Shown here: one piece after another, positions 8,453-17,174 of the stretch | How positions within the stretch are numbered: the stretch's first letter is position 1 | Layout: each line of letters starts with the position of its first letter | Source: JBCBRD01 sp039819785 | GTDB taxonomy: Bacteria; Pseudomonadota; Alphaproteobacteria; Rhizobiales; Hyphomicrobiaceae | DNA: 64,000 bases | Assembly: GCA_039819785.1 (NCBI GenBank) | Contig: JBCBRH010000014.1 | Span: 21,794 to 85,793, forward strand | Reading direction: 5' to 3' | Translations under genes and position numbers: made by a program | The notes under the pieces: model-generated | What the model was told of the DNA's origin: nothing | Seen by the model: only the letters and a program-made list of their open reading frames with translations | Database searches by the model: none

Positions 8453-9808
8453 TTAGCTTTTGGCGATATACGGCCCAGCCAACTCGGTCAGCTTATTCTC
8501 TAACAACACCCGATCAGTCGGGCAATTCTCATCGATCCACCAGCCATGCAGACGGTGTAAAACAATACCGATATCCGGACCCGCGGGAACGCCAAGTGCG
8601 ACAACATCTTTACCACTGATCGGCAGCTGCGGAAACGTCATGCGGTCTAAAAGCCACAATTGGTCCTGGCGCCACTGGCAATCAATTGGATCGCCGGAAA
8701 TCGCCCAGGCCCATCGGCCCGCCAGTTGCAGAAGCTGTGAAGAATGCCCGGCCCCATGCTGGTCCACTGCCTTACGGAACGCGCATTCATCCGCATCGCG
8801 TCGAAACACACCGCTGTGAGCAAGACCAATGAGTGCAGCCAAACAGCTGGCGTCATGATTTGAAAGTCGAAAAGCCTTGGCAAAGTCCGCAACGGTCTCT
8901 TGAGTCGCACCACCGATAAATCCAAGTGCATCTACGCCATTGCTCATCCCGTCAGTCAGACTGGTTTTTGGGATGTCGCACGCCTCCATCTGGATATAGC
9001 GCTCCAGTTGGGCAGACCGCTCGGCCCAGTCGCAATCCCCGAACACAACACGGAGCACACCGCATTCAATCATGCTCTGCAGGACATCGCGAAGGCGACG
9101 TCGGCTGGTGAGGATTTTGAGCAATTCATCACGGACACGCTCTGCCGAAAGCTGTTTCAGCCCTTCACGCTCAGCCTGGATTGCGTTTAAACCATCGCGA
9201 TCAAACGGCCCTTCGGCAAAACGCCCCGAGAACCGATAAAACCGCAGTATGCGCAAATAGTCTTCACGAATGCGCTCCACCGGATCGCCGATGTAACACA
9301 CACGTTTTGCATCCAGATCCGCGCGCCCACGGCCAGTCGGATCAAAGATTTCGCCCGAGCGATCGCAATAAAGCGCGTTGATTGTGAAGTCCCGGCGTCG
9401 CGCATCCTCCGCCCAATCGGTCGTGAATTCCACGACGGCGCGCCGGCCATCCGTATGCGCATCGCGCCGCAGTGTGGTCACTTCGAAGGCATCCGGAAAT
9501 TGCTGATCACCAGTTCGCAATGTGCCAGTTCTCAATGTGATTGTGCCATGCGCAAGACCAGTGGGATAAGCGTGAAGGTCTGTATGGGCGTCCGCAATGG
9601 CCAAAACGGAATTCGGTAAGGCGGTTGTCGCGATATCAACGTCGGTTATACGCCGGCCCATCAGCCCGTCGCGTACACATCCGCCAACAAGCCGGGCTTC
9701 AAAACCAGCCCCTTCAAGTGCGTCGAACACTGTCTTGAGACTGGGCGCGCTTAACACAGTTTCCAGGCTGCGGAGCGCCCGCACGCGATCAGACACTGCC
9801 CGGCTCAC
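8453..9808 (-). CDS. cca: CCA tRNA nucleotidyltransferase
   Basis: The 451-residue enzyme adds or repairs the 3' CCA of tRNAs. The nucleotidyltransferase head is clear: RLVGGCVRDGLMGRRITDVD with the catalytic DxD in ITDVDIAT, then RRDFTINALYCDRSGEIFDP and the RxxRFxxRF-like ILRFYRFSGRF. The C-terminal part shows the helical tRNA-binding domain. Start GTG at 9808 lies two bases after the stop of the DUF6111 gene, so the Nudix, DUF6111 and cca genes form one operon, an arrangement common in this order. A 15-bp in-frame duplication (9510-9539) repeats the residues LRTGT/LRTGD near residue 93-100. Confidence 0.95.
   Translation of the reverse strand: MSRAVSDRVRALRSLETVLSAPSLKTVFDALEGAGFEARLVGGCVRDGLMGRRITDVDIATTALPNSVLAIADAHTDLHAYPTGLAHGTITLRTGTLRTGDQQFPDAFEVTTLRRDAHTDGRRAVVEFTTDWAEDARRRDFTINALYCDRSGEIFDPTGRGRADLDAKRVCYIGDPVERIREDYLRILRFYRFSGRFAEGPFDRDGLNAIQAEREGLKQLSAERVRDELLKILTSRRRLRDVLQSMIECGVLRVVFGDCDWAERSAQLERYIQMEACDIPKTSLTDGMSNGVDALGFIGGATQETVADFAKAFRLSNHDASCLAALIGLAHSGVFRRDADECAFRKAVDQHGAGHSSQLLQLAGRWAWAISGDPIDCQWRQDQLWLLDRMTFPQLPISGKDVVALGVPAGPDIGIVLHRLHGWWIDENCPTDRVLLENKLTELAGPYIAKS
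9510..9539. repeat. 15-bp in-frame tandem duplication in cca
   Basis: CCAGTTCGCAATGTG is followed by CCAGTTCTCAATGTG (one mismatch). It inserts five residues (LRTGT-LRTGD) into the nucleotidyltransferase domain between two conserved strands. Confidence 0.8.
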
Positions 9809-9810
9809 AC

Positions 9811-10116
9811 CTACTGCCCCTCCACGGCTCCGTTGCGTCGCGGGTCCCCAGGCGAGTACCCACCTGGAACGATTTTCCCATCACGAAACACAGGTGGAGA
9901 GTAGATTTCGCTTGGCTTGTGCGCCGTCATGTTCCCAAACGCGACCATCACGCCGAGCATCAACAACACGCCGCCGGCAAACAGCCAGATGAAAGGTGCG
10001 TCATCAATGGTCTGTTGACGTGACGCGCTTTTGCCCCGCATGACGAAAATATATGTGAAGTACAAGAGCGTCGGCAGTAGCAGCAGAATGATATTCTCGA
10101 GAACGATCCTGACCAT
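9811..10116 (-). CDS. DUF6111-type small membrane protein
   Basis: This 101-residue protein has two membrane segments (IILLLLPTLLYFTYIFVM near residues 9-26 and FIWLFAGGVLLMLGVMVAF near residues 43-61) and a proline/glycine-rich tail containing YSPPVFRDGKIVPGGY. It matches my memory of the DUF6111 family found between the Nudix hydrolase and CCA-transferase genes in Rhizobiales. Its ATG overlaps the stop of the Nudix gene (TAATG), indicating translational coupling. Function unknown. Confidence 0.85.
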   Translation of the reverse strand: MVRIVLENIILLLLPTLLYFTYIFVMRGKSASRQQTIDDAPFIWLFAGGVLLMLGVMVAFGNMTAHKPSEIYSPPVFRDGKIVPGGYSPGDPRRNGAVEGQ

Positions 10117-10841
10117 TAGCCAAAAAGCCTTTCGCGCATGTTCTTTAAAATCCCTGCGGTTGCTCCCCAGATGAACCGGTCATCATAGGTGACGGCGTAA
10201 TACCGTCTCTCACGTCCATTTATCGAGCGGGCGTGGATGTCCATTCGCGTCGAATCCATCAAGAAATTCAGCGGCACTGTAAAAAGCTCAGCAACCTCGG
10301 ATGGGTTTGGCTCTGGAATGAACTTCGGATCAATCAGCCCAACCATTGGCTGGATCGTGTAACCCGTTCCCGTTCGATAGGTTTCAAGAAATCCAAGCGG
10401 CTCGACAAATCGAGTTGTTAACCCGATTTCTTCTTCCGCCTCCCGCAAAGCAGCTTCCGCGGGACCAGGATCGTTTGCATCCACTTTGCCGCCTGGAAAT
10501 GAAATCTGGCCTGCATGCGTAGGCAGATGCGATGTCCTCAACGTGAAGTATACATCTAACGCCGCGTTGTCGACCACGCCGATTAGCACAGCCGCGGGCT
10601 TGAGGGCGGCCACGCCGGGTTCTCCAGTCCCACGCTCGAAACGGTTAAGGGCATCGGGGTTTAGGTCATCATCTCCAGGGCCTGGCCCCGGTTCATTTGA
10701 TTGCACCTGAAGACGCTGTGAATCTGGTAGACCCGCCCGTGTATCGTATCCATCAGCGGTAAACGATGGAAAAGACAACCGCGCTTTTGCTCGGGCGCGG
10801 AAATCTGATGTCGAAATCGGCAAAACCACTTTGCTTTTCAC
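10116..10841 (-). CDS. Nudix hydrolase, CoA pyrophosphatase type
   Basis: The Nudix box is complete: G-GKVDANDPGPAEAALREA followed by EEEIGL (pattern GX5EX7REUXEEXGU). Upstream are ISFPGGK and the LRTSHLPTHAGQ motif typical of the CoA/acetyl-CoA pyrophosphatase subgroup (NudL/YeaB), which cleave CoA to 4'-phosphopantetheine and 3',5'-ADP. The open frame reaches ATG at 10982, but the first 47 residues are Cys/Pro-rich and unlike the family, so I place the start at GTG 10841 (or GTG 10829), just before the family-like FRARAKARL. First gene of the Nudix-DUF6111-cca operon. Confidence 0.9.
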   Translation of the reverse strand: MKSKVVLPISTSDFRARAKARLSFPSFTADGYDTRAGLPDSQRLQVQSNEPGPGPGDDDLNPDALNRFERGTGEPGVAALKPAAVLIGVVDNAALDVYFTLRTSHLPTHAGQISFPGGKVDANDPGPAEAALREAEEEIGLTTRFVEPLGFLETYRTGTGYTIQPMVGLIDPKFIPEPNPSEVAELFTVPLNFLMDSTRMDIHARSINGRERRYYAVTYDDRFIWGATAGILKNMRERLFG

Positions 10842-11107
10842 CCCGGTCGGCCTGCCCCACGGTTTGGATGCCCGACAGGAGCAACCGGAACGTGGATGTA
10901 TCTCATTTGTGCCGCAGAAATCAGGCAACGCAACTCTCGTGTTTGGTAAACCACACGAACAGATGTGGGTCTTCACACCCATAATTTGTAGATTGTGTGC
11001 GGTGTTTACAGGCAGCCTGCCTCTCAGATTTAATTGGAATGCGTCGTATGCAAGGCCTCAGATCAGGACAACGGGCGATGGAATTCCGCCGTTCTTTGGG
11101 AGCAACC

Positions 11108-12343
11108 ATGTCAGCAATGATCCGCAAACGTTTCGTCATCGCAGCCGTGGCAACACTCGCGATAGCAATAACCGGTTTGGGCCTCGGCGCGGGCACAGCT
11201 TATGCGCGATCCGATGCAGCCGCGTTCGAAGCGACGTTGTCTACCAAGGATCGTAAGGCATTCAATGCCTATCTGACCGCGAAAACGTTCCATGACGCTG
11301 ATAAGGACGCGTTTTGGGCCAAAGTCTCCACAAAACGAAAAAAGCGCCGCGCCAAAATCCGCAAGGGCGCGCTGGTGACGGAACGCGACTACGTCACAGC
11401 ATTTCCGCCTGAGTTTGAAGGCCCGGAGTTGTCAAAAGCGCTCGCCTCGAAATGGAAGGCCTGGCAAACCCGAGACGCAGACAAAGGACCAGCCAGGAAG
11501 CGCTCGACATTGCCCGGCGTTAAAGACTTCCTGAGGAACGCAAAACGATATTATGGCTTTTTGCCCGAGCGCATCCCAGAACGGGAATTCAAACGCCGAT
11601 ATGCAGCTGAAGCGTTACGGCTTGGCTTGTCGCAAGAACAGGTGGTCCGGGTGTATGCCCTGGAAACAGGTGGCAATGGCACAGCTGACATGCAGGCCGG
11701 CATCCATCCGATCTCCAAGAAGGGCCGGCCGATTTCATCAGCCTTGGGCTACGCGCAACTACTCAACGCCAACTCAACGAGCGAACTGGCAAAACACGGC
11801 AACAACTTCCTCAAGCGGCTCGAGCGGATGCGCGATCAGGCCGACAATGAAGCGCGCCGCGCGCGGTTGGACCGGAAAATCACGAGCCTGCGTAAAATGG
11901 TCCGCAAGGCAAAAAGCATCCCCTTCAACTGGGGACGGCATCGCAAGTTCGCGCGAACCGGGCCAGGCTTAGGGATCCACGCGCTGAACCTGGACGGTGA
12001 CATCGGTCCCTGGCTCCAGGTGATCAAGCTGAAGGGCATCAAGGAATTGGCCGAACGCAAAGGCCGTGATGACTTGGACAGCACCGAGCTTGAGCTGATG
12101 AACCTAGCAGGACCATCGACCGGATTGGAAATGATGAGTGCAATCGGTTTGAGTATGCCAACGGTGAACTTCTTTGCACGCCGTGGGTATGAGCGGAATT
12201 CAGTCGTACGGGGCCGCACGTCGACCGAACTGCTGGCGGAACTGAAAAAGCGGATGGACTACAATGAACGCAACTCCGGGGCGAAGGAATTCGTCCAGGT
12301 GTTCAAAGAATTGAACGCAAAGCAAAAGCGCGCCCAACGTTAG
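11108..12343 (+). CDS. Secreted lytic-transglycosylase-like protein
   Basis: A signal peptide (MIRKRFVIAAVATLAIAI...AYA) precedes a basic, lysine-rich mature protein of about 375 residues. The segment VYALETGGNGTADMQAG followed by SSALGYAQLL near residues 180-215 resembles the SLT fold, where the Glu of LETGG would be the acid catalyst that cleaves peptidoglycan between MurNAc and GlcNAc. The rest (long Arg/Lys-rich helices) has no clear family. ATG at 11108 has GGGAGC 5 bases upstream and gives a normal leader, so upstream in-frame ATGs are not used. Function is an inference. Confidence 0.8.
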   Translation: MSAMIRKRFVIAAVATLAIAITGLGLGAGTAYARSDAAAFEATLSTKDRKAFNAYLTAKTFHDADKDAFWAKVSTKRKKRRAKIRKGALVTERDYVTAFPPEFEGPELSKALASKWKAWQTRDADKGPARKRSTLPGVKDFLRNAKRYYGFLPERIPEREFKRRYAAEALRLGLSQEQVVRVYALETGGNGTADMQAGIHPISKKGRPISSALGYAQLLNANSTSELAKHGNNFLKRLERMRDQADNEARRARLDRKITSLRKMVRKAKSIPFNWGRHRKFARTGPGLGIHALNLDGDIGPWLQVIKLKGIKELAERKGRDDLDSTELELMNLAGPSTGLEMMSAIGLSMPTVNFFARRGYERNSVVRGRTSTELLAELKKRMDYNERNSGAKEFVQVFKELNAKQKRAQR

Positions 12344-12601
12344 TGGCATTGGCGGGCCAGACGCCTCCAGGTTCAGCACGTGCCCTGTCGACAACGAAAG
12401 GTCATTCAAGCAATCACTTACACATCGGGCGTACTCGATAGCTGCCGGCAACCGGTTCTTCAAGTGTAAGGCAACATTCCTACCGTCTTGTGTTCAACGC
12501 CTTGGGTGGAATACGCGGCACTAAGAGATCAATTGCCCAAGACCACGGTGACGAGATCCGAGATCGAGCCACCTAGGGGAAACACACCGCGTCCAAGCAA
12601 C

Positions 12602-13741
12602 TTACCGCGCACACGGGATCGATGAGACCACGAACGGGGCGTGGATCCGGCACGCGCTCGGGGCTTGGGTTGAGGCATTGCGGATTTCAACCAGAATGTC
12701 ATCGGCCACCCGGCTGACTTCGATGGGACGCTGGGCGAGAACCGGGCGTTGCGCAAGGCGGGGCCGGGGCGGAACGAGGTCCGAAGTGCCCGTTAGGTCG
12801 CCATGACGGCCATTGCCGATCCCGTCTCTCGTGAGGCCGTTCAGATCGCGGCGGCCCACGCCAAGACCAGACGTTTCCAGCGCCAGCTGCGCCATCATGC
12901 TGCCAGCAACAGGGTTGCGGGGCGGTGGCGGGGCAGACTGCGGCGGGTCGTAATACACGATACGCGGTGGCTGATCCTCATTTTGAATACGCTCGACGCG
13001 GACCGACGACGAGGACGCCGGATCGGGCCGCAGAGCTTGGCGTTGCGATGGAGAACTGACCGGCGCCGCTGATGGTTTGACCGGTGTTCGCAGCGCGGCT
13101 TCGGGAACCAGCGGAACGCCAGGTGCACCCACACCGGATGGACGCTTTGGCGGGGCTGTTTCGGCTTTGGCCAGGATTTGTCGCGGGATCTTAGGTTCAT
13201 CGCACCGCTTCAAACTCGCCGGTGCGCGTTTCCAGACCATCGTTTTGCTGAACAGTTTTGATCCGGCATACCCAAGGATTTCGAGCCGGTTCCGCCCGAT
13301 GGGCTTAATGGCGAGATCATACTTGGACCCAGAATCAGGCGCGATAATCCAACCATTGTCCCAGGCATTCGGTCCGACCTTGCGAAGCCCGCCGAGCAGT
13401 TTGCGGCCACAGCCGCGCCGGGCGTCAGCGGCTTTCCGCGCCCACACGATAACACCGCACAGCCGAGACCCGCATGGCTTGACTTCAACCGCGCCGCGAC
13501 CGGTGTGATCGACCCAAACGCCGTACGGTGTTTTTGCATGAGCGACCGACGGCATCGCGAATGATGCGGTCACCGCCAGTAGGCTGATGGATAAGATGGG
13601 AAGGGCACTCTTACAGCACATCTGTCGTGACGGCAGTAGACGTTCGCCGCGCCCCGGCAACTCCACAAAAGCAGCTTTTGCGATCCCATGCCCTCGGTGG
13701 GACCAAGCGCTTTTAAAGACTACGCTGGATGCAAACCGCAT
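12602..13741 (-). CDS. DUF2147 secreted protein with long proline-rich tail
   Basis: After a hydrophobic leader (SALPILSISLLAVTASFAM...AHA) comes a DUF2147 domain: YGVWVDHTGRGAVEVKPCG, LCGVIVWA, WDNGWIIAP and GSKLFSKTMVWKRAP, ending RCDEP. Then follow about 180 residues rich in Pro, Ala, Arg and Ser, probably disordered (YYDPPQSAPPPPRNP). DUF2147 proteins are periplasmic and uncharacterised. Start choice: ATG 13741 has AGGAG six bases upstream but leaves 40 residues before the leader; ATG 13621 gives a compact leader without a ribosome site. A shorter paralogue lies at 35077. Confidence 0.82.
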   Translation of the reverse strand: MRFASSVVFKSAWSHRGHGIAKAAFVELPGRGERLLPSRQMCCKSALPILSISLLAVTASFAMPSVAHAKTPYGVWVDHTGRGAVEVKPCGSRLCGVIVWARKAADARRGCGRKLLGGLRKVGPNAWDNGWIIAPDSGSKYDLAIKPIGRNRLEILGYAGSKLFSKTMVWKRAPASLKRCDEPKIPRQILAKAETAPPKRPSGVGAPGVPLVPEAALRTPVKPSAAPVSSPSQRQALRPDPASSSSVRVERIQNEDQPPRIVYYDPPQSAPPPPRNPVAGSMMAQLALETSGLGVGRRDLNGLTRDGIGNGRHGDLTGTSDLVPPRPRLAQRPVLAQRPIEVSRVADDILVEIRNASTQAPSACRIHAPFVVSSIPCAR

Positions 13742-14104
13742 CACAAACTCCTGAACTCTGTACGCTCGTCTCGCAGCCCCCGCGGCTGCAGTCGTCAAGA
13801 TCGTCGTCGTCGTCAGTTGGCCGCGGTTGCAAAAAAAAACCTCGGCCCAACCCACCCGTTTGTCTGCGCTCGACCGAACGGCCACTGCAGATCAAGCCTC
13901 GCCAGATCAATGCCTGAACCCCTGCGAATCCAATGCCATAGAGGCGTGGCCCGGCTGGCGGTCCTAGATTGCCAACATGAAAGGGGCGGCAATCCGGCAG
14001 CACCAAGGAATTGTTCGCAAAAGCTACAAGGTGAAACCAAAAGGTCTCAACTCACGCATCAGCTCACAACCACTCACTAGCCAGAATAGAATAAACAGGA
14101 ATGG
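13742..14104. other. Intergenic region downstream of hemF
   Basis: Lies between the 3' end of hemF and the start of the DUF2147 gene, both on the minus strand. It includes a short TCGTCGTCGTCGTC run and a nine-A stretch, but no gene or clear hairpin is seen. Confidence 0.5.
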
Positions 14105-15037
14105 TTAAGGCCACTTCACCACGGGCGGCATGGAGGAAAGAATCGAGTTCACATTCCCCCCGGTTTTGAGACCAAAGATTGTCCCACGATCGTACAACAG
14201 ATTAAATTCCACGTACCTGCCACGCCGGATCAACTGCTCTTCGCGCTTTGCCTCATCCCAGTCTTTGTCGAAGTTCGCCCGCACCAGCTTGGGATAAACG
14301 TCCAGGAATGCTCGGCCCACGTCCTTTGTAAACGCGAGTGCCGCATCAAAGCCGCCGTCTTCGTCCGATGGCGTCAGATAGTCGTAGAAAATTCCGCCGA
14401 CACCACGCATCTCGTTGCGGTGCGGCAGAAAGAAATACTCATCGCACCACGTTTTGTAGCGTTCATAGTCCGCGATGGCGTGTGCCTCGCAAGGCACCTT
14501 CATCGCTTCGTGAAAGGCGATCGTATCCGGGTCATCCTGCGTGCGCCGCGCTTCCAGAACCGGTGTCAGGTCAGCCCCACCACCCATCCACCATTTGTCC
14601 GTGACGACCATACGTGTGTTCATGTGCACGGCCGGTACGTTCGGATTGTGCTGGTGAGCGATCAGCGAAATACCAGACGCCCAGAAATTCGGGTTCTCTT
14701 CTGCACCGGGGATTTGCTTTCTGAATTCAGGAGCAAATTCGCCATGGACGGTGGAGGTATGCACACCAACCTTTTCAAAAACCCGCCCGCTCATCACGCT
14801 CATGACACCGCCGCCGCCTTTGGAACCGGTATGGTCTGTACGCTCCCACGGCGTCTTGACAAACCGGCCAGGCGCCACGCTGGAGTTGCGGTCAGCCTCA
14901 GGGAGGTCATCTTCGAGGTGTTCAAACGCTGAACAGATGTCATCACGCAGGGTTTCGAACCAGGATCGCGCGGCGCTCTTGAAGTCTTCAACGTCACCAT
15001 CGGAAGCTGTTTCCGGCGCTGTCATCTGAGCTGTCAT
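14105..15037 (-). CDS. hemF: Oxygen-dependent coproporphyrinogen III oxidase
   Basis: HemF decarboxylates coproporphyrinogen III to protoporphyrinogen IX using oxygen, in the cytosol. Diagnostic stretches are GGGGVMSVMSGRVFEKVGV, NPNVPAVHMNTRMVV (catalytic-region His), WWMGGGADLTP, GVGGIFYDYL and YVEFNLLYDRGTIFGLKTGG near the C-terminus. About 310 residues is normal. I use ATG at 15037; upstream in-frame ATG at 15094 would add an unlikely extension. The first 24 bases repeat imperfectly (ATGACAGCTCAG, ATGACAGCGCCG), adding residues MTAQ/MTAP. Monocistronic here, divergent from the ABC exporter. Confidence 0.96.
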   Translation of the reverse strand: MTAQMTAPETASDGDVEDFKSAARSWFETLRDDICSAFEHLEDDLPEADRNSSVAPGRFVKTPWERTDHTGSKGGGGVMSVMSGRVFEKVGVHTSTVHGEFAPEFRKQIPGAEENPNFWASGISLIAHQHNPNVPAVHMNTRMVVTDKWWMGGGADLTPVLEARRTQDDPDTIAFHEAMKVPCEAHAIADYERYKTWCDEYFFLPHRNEMRGVGGIFYDYLTPSDEDGGFDAALAFTKDVGRAFLDVYPKLVRANFDKDWDEAKREEQLIRRGRYVEFNLLYDRGTIFGLKTGGNVNSILSSMPPVVKWP

Positions 15038-15280
15038 GGTCCAGGGTCTCTCTGAGCAATCCAAACGGTCAACCGCAGCGTTAGCCTGCGGCATGCCAAT
15101 TGATCAAGCCCGCCCTTCGCTCAAGGCTGATGCCTGCGCCGCCATGAGCACTCCGGGGCCGGGTTGGCTAAGGGCGAGCCCTGACCAAAAAGTACGCTTC
15201 GGCTCCCACACGCGAGCAACGGGCGCCGCACAACGCTGACAAAACGCAGTATCTTCCTCCCGCACGACCTGGAGAACCTT

Positions 15281-17134
15281 ATGGTCTCGCGCATCTATGA
15301 TTGGTTTGAAAATTGGGAGCGGCCGTTTTCGCTCGACCCGCCTGCCCGTCCGCCCGGTACGCTGTTCGGCTTTATCTGGCACTTCACACGACCCTACCTG
15401 CCAATCCTTATTCTCGCGTCCGTACTCGCCGGTGTCGTTGCCCTGATTGAGGTTTCGTTGTTCGCATTCTTGGGCCAGTTGGTCGATTGGCTGGCAGAGA
15501 CGGAGCGCGAGACCTTCTGGGCCGATCACGGAACATTTTTGACCTTCATGACCATCGTCGTTCTAGTCGTGTTGCCCATCCTGAAGTTTGTTTATGAAAG
15601 TGCCATCCACCAGGGCGTCTTCGGCAACTTCGCCATGCGGACCCGCTGGCAGACACACCGCTATGTGCTGCGTCAGTCGCTGGGCTTTTTTCAGGACGAT
15701 TTCGCAGGCCGCATCTCCGCCAAGGTCATGCAGACCGCTGTCGCCGTCCGCGACGTCATTCTGAAAATCTGCGAAGTGTTCCTTTACGTCGCGATCTATT
15801 TCGCAGGCGCCGTCATTGCCTTCGCCGCGACCGACTTGCGGTTGGCAATCCCGATGCTGTGTTGGCTGGCCGGTTACATCTTCGCGATCCGATATTTTGT
15901 CCCCAGGTTGGGAAAAATCTCGGCCGAACAAGCAGATGCGCGTTCCATCATGATGGGCCGCGTCGTCGACAGCTACACCAATATCGCAACCGTTAAAATG
16001 TTTGCGCATGCCGACCGTGAAGATGCCTATGCCCGCGAAAGCATGGATGGGTTCAACAACACTGTGTATCGGCAGATGCGACTCGTGACGTGGATGACGG
16101 TCGCGCTGAACGCCCTCAATGCCGGGCTTCTTGCCTCGGTAACCGCATTGTCGCTCTACCTCTGGTCTATCGAAGCCGCGACCATGGGGACGATTGCGCT
16201 GACGGTCGCGCTTGTCATGCGCCTCCAAGGGATGTCCCATTGGATCATGTGGGAAGTCGCTGGGTTGTTCGAGAGCATCGGCGTTATCCAGGACGGCATT
16301 ACAACTCTGTCAAAGCAGCAATCCGTCGTTGATTCAGCTGGCGCAAAACCACTTGCCGTCACGAAGGGTGAGATCATCTTCGACGGCATCTCATTCCACT
16401 ACGGTAAGAACGATGGTTCGATTATCGAAAACCTGAACCTGACCATCAGACCCGGTGAGAAGGTCGGTGTCGTGGGGCGCTCAGGTGCTGGCAAATCGAC
16501 ACTCGTCAGCCTGCTGTTGCGCTTCCATGACCTGGAAGGCGGCCGCATCATCATCGATGATCAGAATATCGCCGAGGTGCAGCAGGAACGATTGCGCGCA
16601 GCGATTGGAATGGTGACACAGGACACCTCGCTCCTGCACCGTTCGATCCTGGATAATATCGTCTACGGCCGACCTGACGCCGGACTGGACGATGCCATCG
16701 CGGCGGCGAAACGCGCGCAGGCCCACGAGTTCATCCTCGGCCTCAAGGACATGAAGGGACGCACCGGCTATGAGGCCCACGTCGGTGAGCGTGGCGTGAA
16801 ACTATCCGGTGGGCAGCGCCAACGTGTCGCGATTGCCCGGGTGCTGTTGAAAAACGCCCCGATCCTCATTCTCGATGAAGCAACGAGCGCGCTCGACTCG
16901 GAGGTCGAAGCGGCCATTCAGGACAGTTTGCTCAATCTCATGGACGGCAAAACGGTCATTGCCATCGCCCATCGGCTGTCAACGATCGCGGCCATGGACC
17001 GGTTGATCGTCATGGACCAGGGCAGGATCGTCGAAGAGGGGACACACGACAGCCTCATCGCATCCGGTGGTCTGTATGCCGAACTATGGGCCCGACAGTC
17101 CGGTGGGTTTCTCGCAAGGGAAGCTGCGGAGTAA
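15281..17134 (+). CDS. ABC exporter, fused membrane and ATPase domains
   Basis: The 617-residue protein is a full half-transporter of the MsbA/MDR type. Residues 1-340 hold about six membrane spans (for example YLPILILASVLAGVVALI and FLTFMTIVVLVVLPILKFV). The ATPase domain follows with Walker A GRSGAGKST (about residue 403), Q-loop MVTQDTSLLHRS, signature LSGGQRQRV and Walker B ILILDEATSALDSE, then the H-loop AHRLST. The N-terminus FENWERPF...PPGTLFGF is typical of a Rhizobiales subgroup. Substrate cannot be inferred. GGAGAA precedes the ATG. It is a single gene, presumably homodimeric. Confidence 0.93.
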   Translation: MVSRIYDWFENWERPFSLDPPARPPGTLFGFIWHFTRPYLPILILASVLAGVVALIEVSLFAFLGQLVDWLAETERETFWADHGTFLTFMTIVVLVVLPILKFVYESAIHQGVFGNFAMRTRWQTHRYVLRQSLGFFQDDFAGRISAKVMQTAVAVRDVILKICEVFLYVAIYFAGAVIAFAATDLRLAIPMLCWLAGYIFAIRYFVPRLGKISAEQADARSIMMGRVVDSYTNIATVKMFAHADREDAYARESMDGFNNTVYRQMRLVTWMTVALNALNAGLLASVTALSLYLWSIEAATMGTIALTVALVMRLQGMSHWIMWEVAGLFESIGVIQDGITTLSKQQSVVDSAGAKPLAVTKGEIIFDGISFHYGKNDGSIIENLNLTIRPGEKVGVVGRSGAGKSTLVSLLLRFHDLEGGRIIIDDQNIAEVQQERLRAAIGMVTQDTSLLHRSILDNIVYGRPDAGLDDAIAAAKRAQAHEFILGLKDMKGRTGYEAHVGERGVKLSGGQRQRVAIARVLLKNAPILILDEATSALDSEVEAAIQDSLLNLMDGKTVIAIAHRLSTIAAMDRLIVMDQGRIVEEGTHDSLIASGGLYAELWARQSGGFLAREAAE

Positions 17135-17174
17135 CAGCGCCTCGGTGCGCTGAGTGGGGATATATGGATCGCGT

